Shown here: positions 63,960 through 64,000 of the stretch, piece by piece
Layout: the number at the start of each line of letters is the position of its first letter
Numbering within the stretch: position 1 is the stretch's first letter
DNA from: an uncultured Bacteroides sp.
GTDB taxonomy: Bacteria; Bacteroidota; Bacteroidia; Bacteroidales; Bacteroidaceae
Assembly: GCA_948847595.1 (NCBI GenBank)
Contig: CAQOGY010000013.1
Span: forward strand, 12,602 to 76,601
DNA: 64,000 nucleotides
Direction: 5' to 3'
Notes under the pieces: generated by a model
What the model was told of the DNA's origin: nothing
Databases searched by the model: none
The model's input: only the letters and a program-made list of their open reading frames with translations
Translations under genes and position numbers: made by a program

Positions 63960-64000
63960 TTGTGCGTGTTTGTTTCCCTTGTTTTCCTTCCTACCTTTGT

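Noticed and set aside
1..64000. Mobile element (insertion sequence, conjugative transposon) explaining the locus boundaries
   Set aside because: No transposase, integrase, relaxase or matching terminal repeats were recognised; replacement by homologous recombination is more likely.

Overview
The window reads as chromosomal DNA of a gut Bacteroides close to B. thetaiotaomicron, B. ovatus or B. xylanisolvens. The evidence is two SusC/SusD polysaccharide utilization loci (PULs), a giant hybrid two-component sensor, many signal-peptidase-II lipoproteins, and promoters carrying the Bacteroides -7 element TAnnTTTG. No rRNA, tRNA, CRISPR array, transposase or integrase was seen.

Left part (1-18,906). 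A minus-strand operon, 11,022 to 396, encodes a GH28-like enzyme, SusC, SusD, two paralogous TIG-domain surface lipoproteins and an alginate-lyase-superfamily (PL38-like) lipoprotein. It is flanked by broken genes: a GH97 C-terminal remnant at the left edge and a heavily deleted GH127/GH146-type arabinofuranosidase at 11.3-12.2 kb. On the plus strand follow a GH29 fucosidase, a large beta-helix enzyme, a possible short GH53-like tail, and a GH2 beta-galactosidase. No regulator for this PUL is in the window. The region looks like a PUL inserted and partly decayed next to a remnant of an older galactan locus.

Housekeeping island (18,907-23,140). A TrkA/TrkH potassium-uptake pair on the minus strand is divergent from a TrpB2-type tryptophan synthase beta chain.

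Heparin/heparan sulfate PUL (23,210-53,636, plus strand). The order is hybrid two-component regulator; PL12 lyase plus GH95-like protein; PL12 lyase, surface glycan-binding protein, SusC, SusD; GH88 plus PL12; sulfatase, PHP-type metallohydrolase, ROK sugar kinase, MFS permease and PL15 lyase. Terminators split the structural genes into four transcription units. Surface lyases cut the chain, SusCD imports oligosaccharides, periplasmic PL12, PL15, GH88 and sulfatase reduce them to monosaccharides, and MFS plus ROK kinase bring the amino sugar into metabolism. Apart from the first unit, the order matches my recollection of BT4652-BT4663 in B. thetaiotaomicron.

Right part (53,729-63,361, minus strand). 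A tightly packed 11-gene directon combines a CXXX-repeat radical-SAM peptide system with cell-envelope proteins. The peptide system has a Cys-rich precursor with a Tat-like signal and lipobox, a radical SAM/SPASM maturase, a pseudo-radical-SAM SPASM partner and a 90-residue accessory protein. The envelope proteins are a beta-barrel, a WG-repeat protein, a DUF6175-type protein and three others. This is the most novel content of the window. Upstream lies a well-formed promoter and a roughly 270-nt rod-like structured RNA (63,416-63,688), and the window ends with a four-unit 22-bp tandem repeat.
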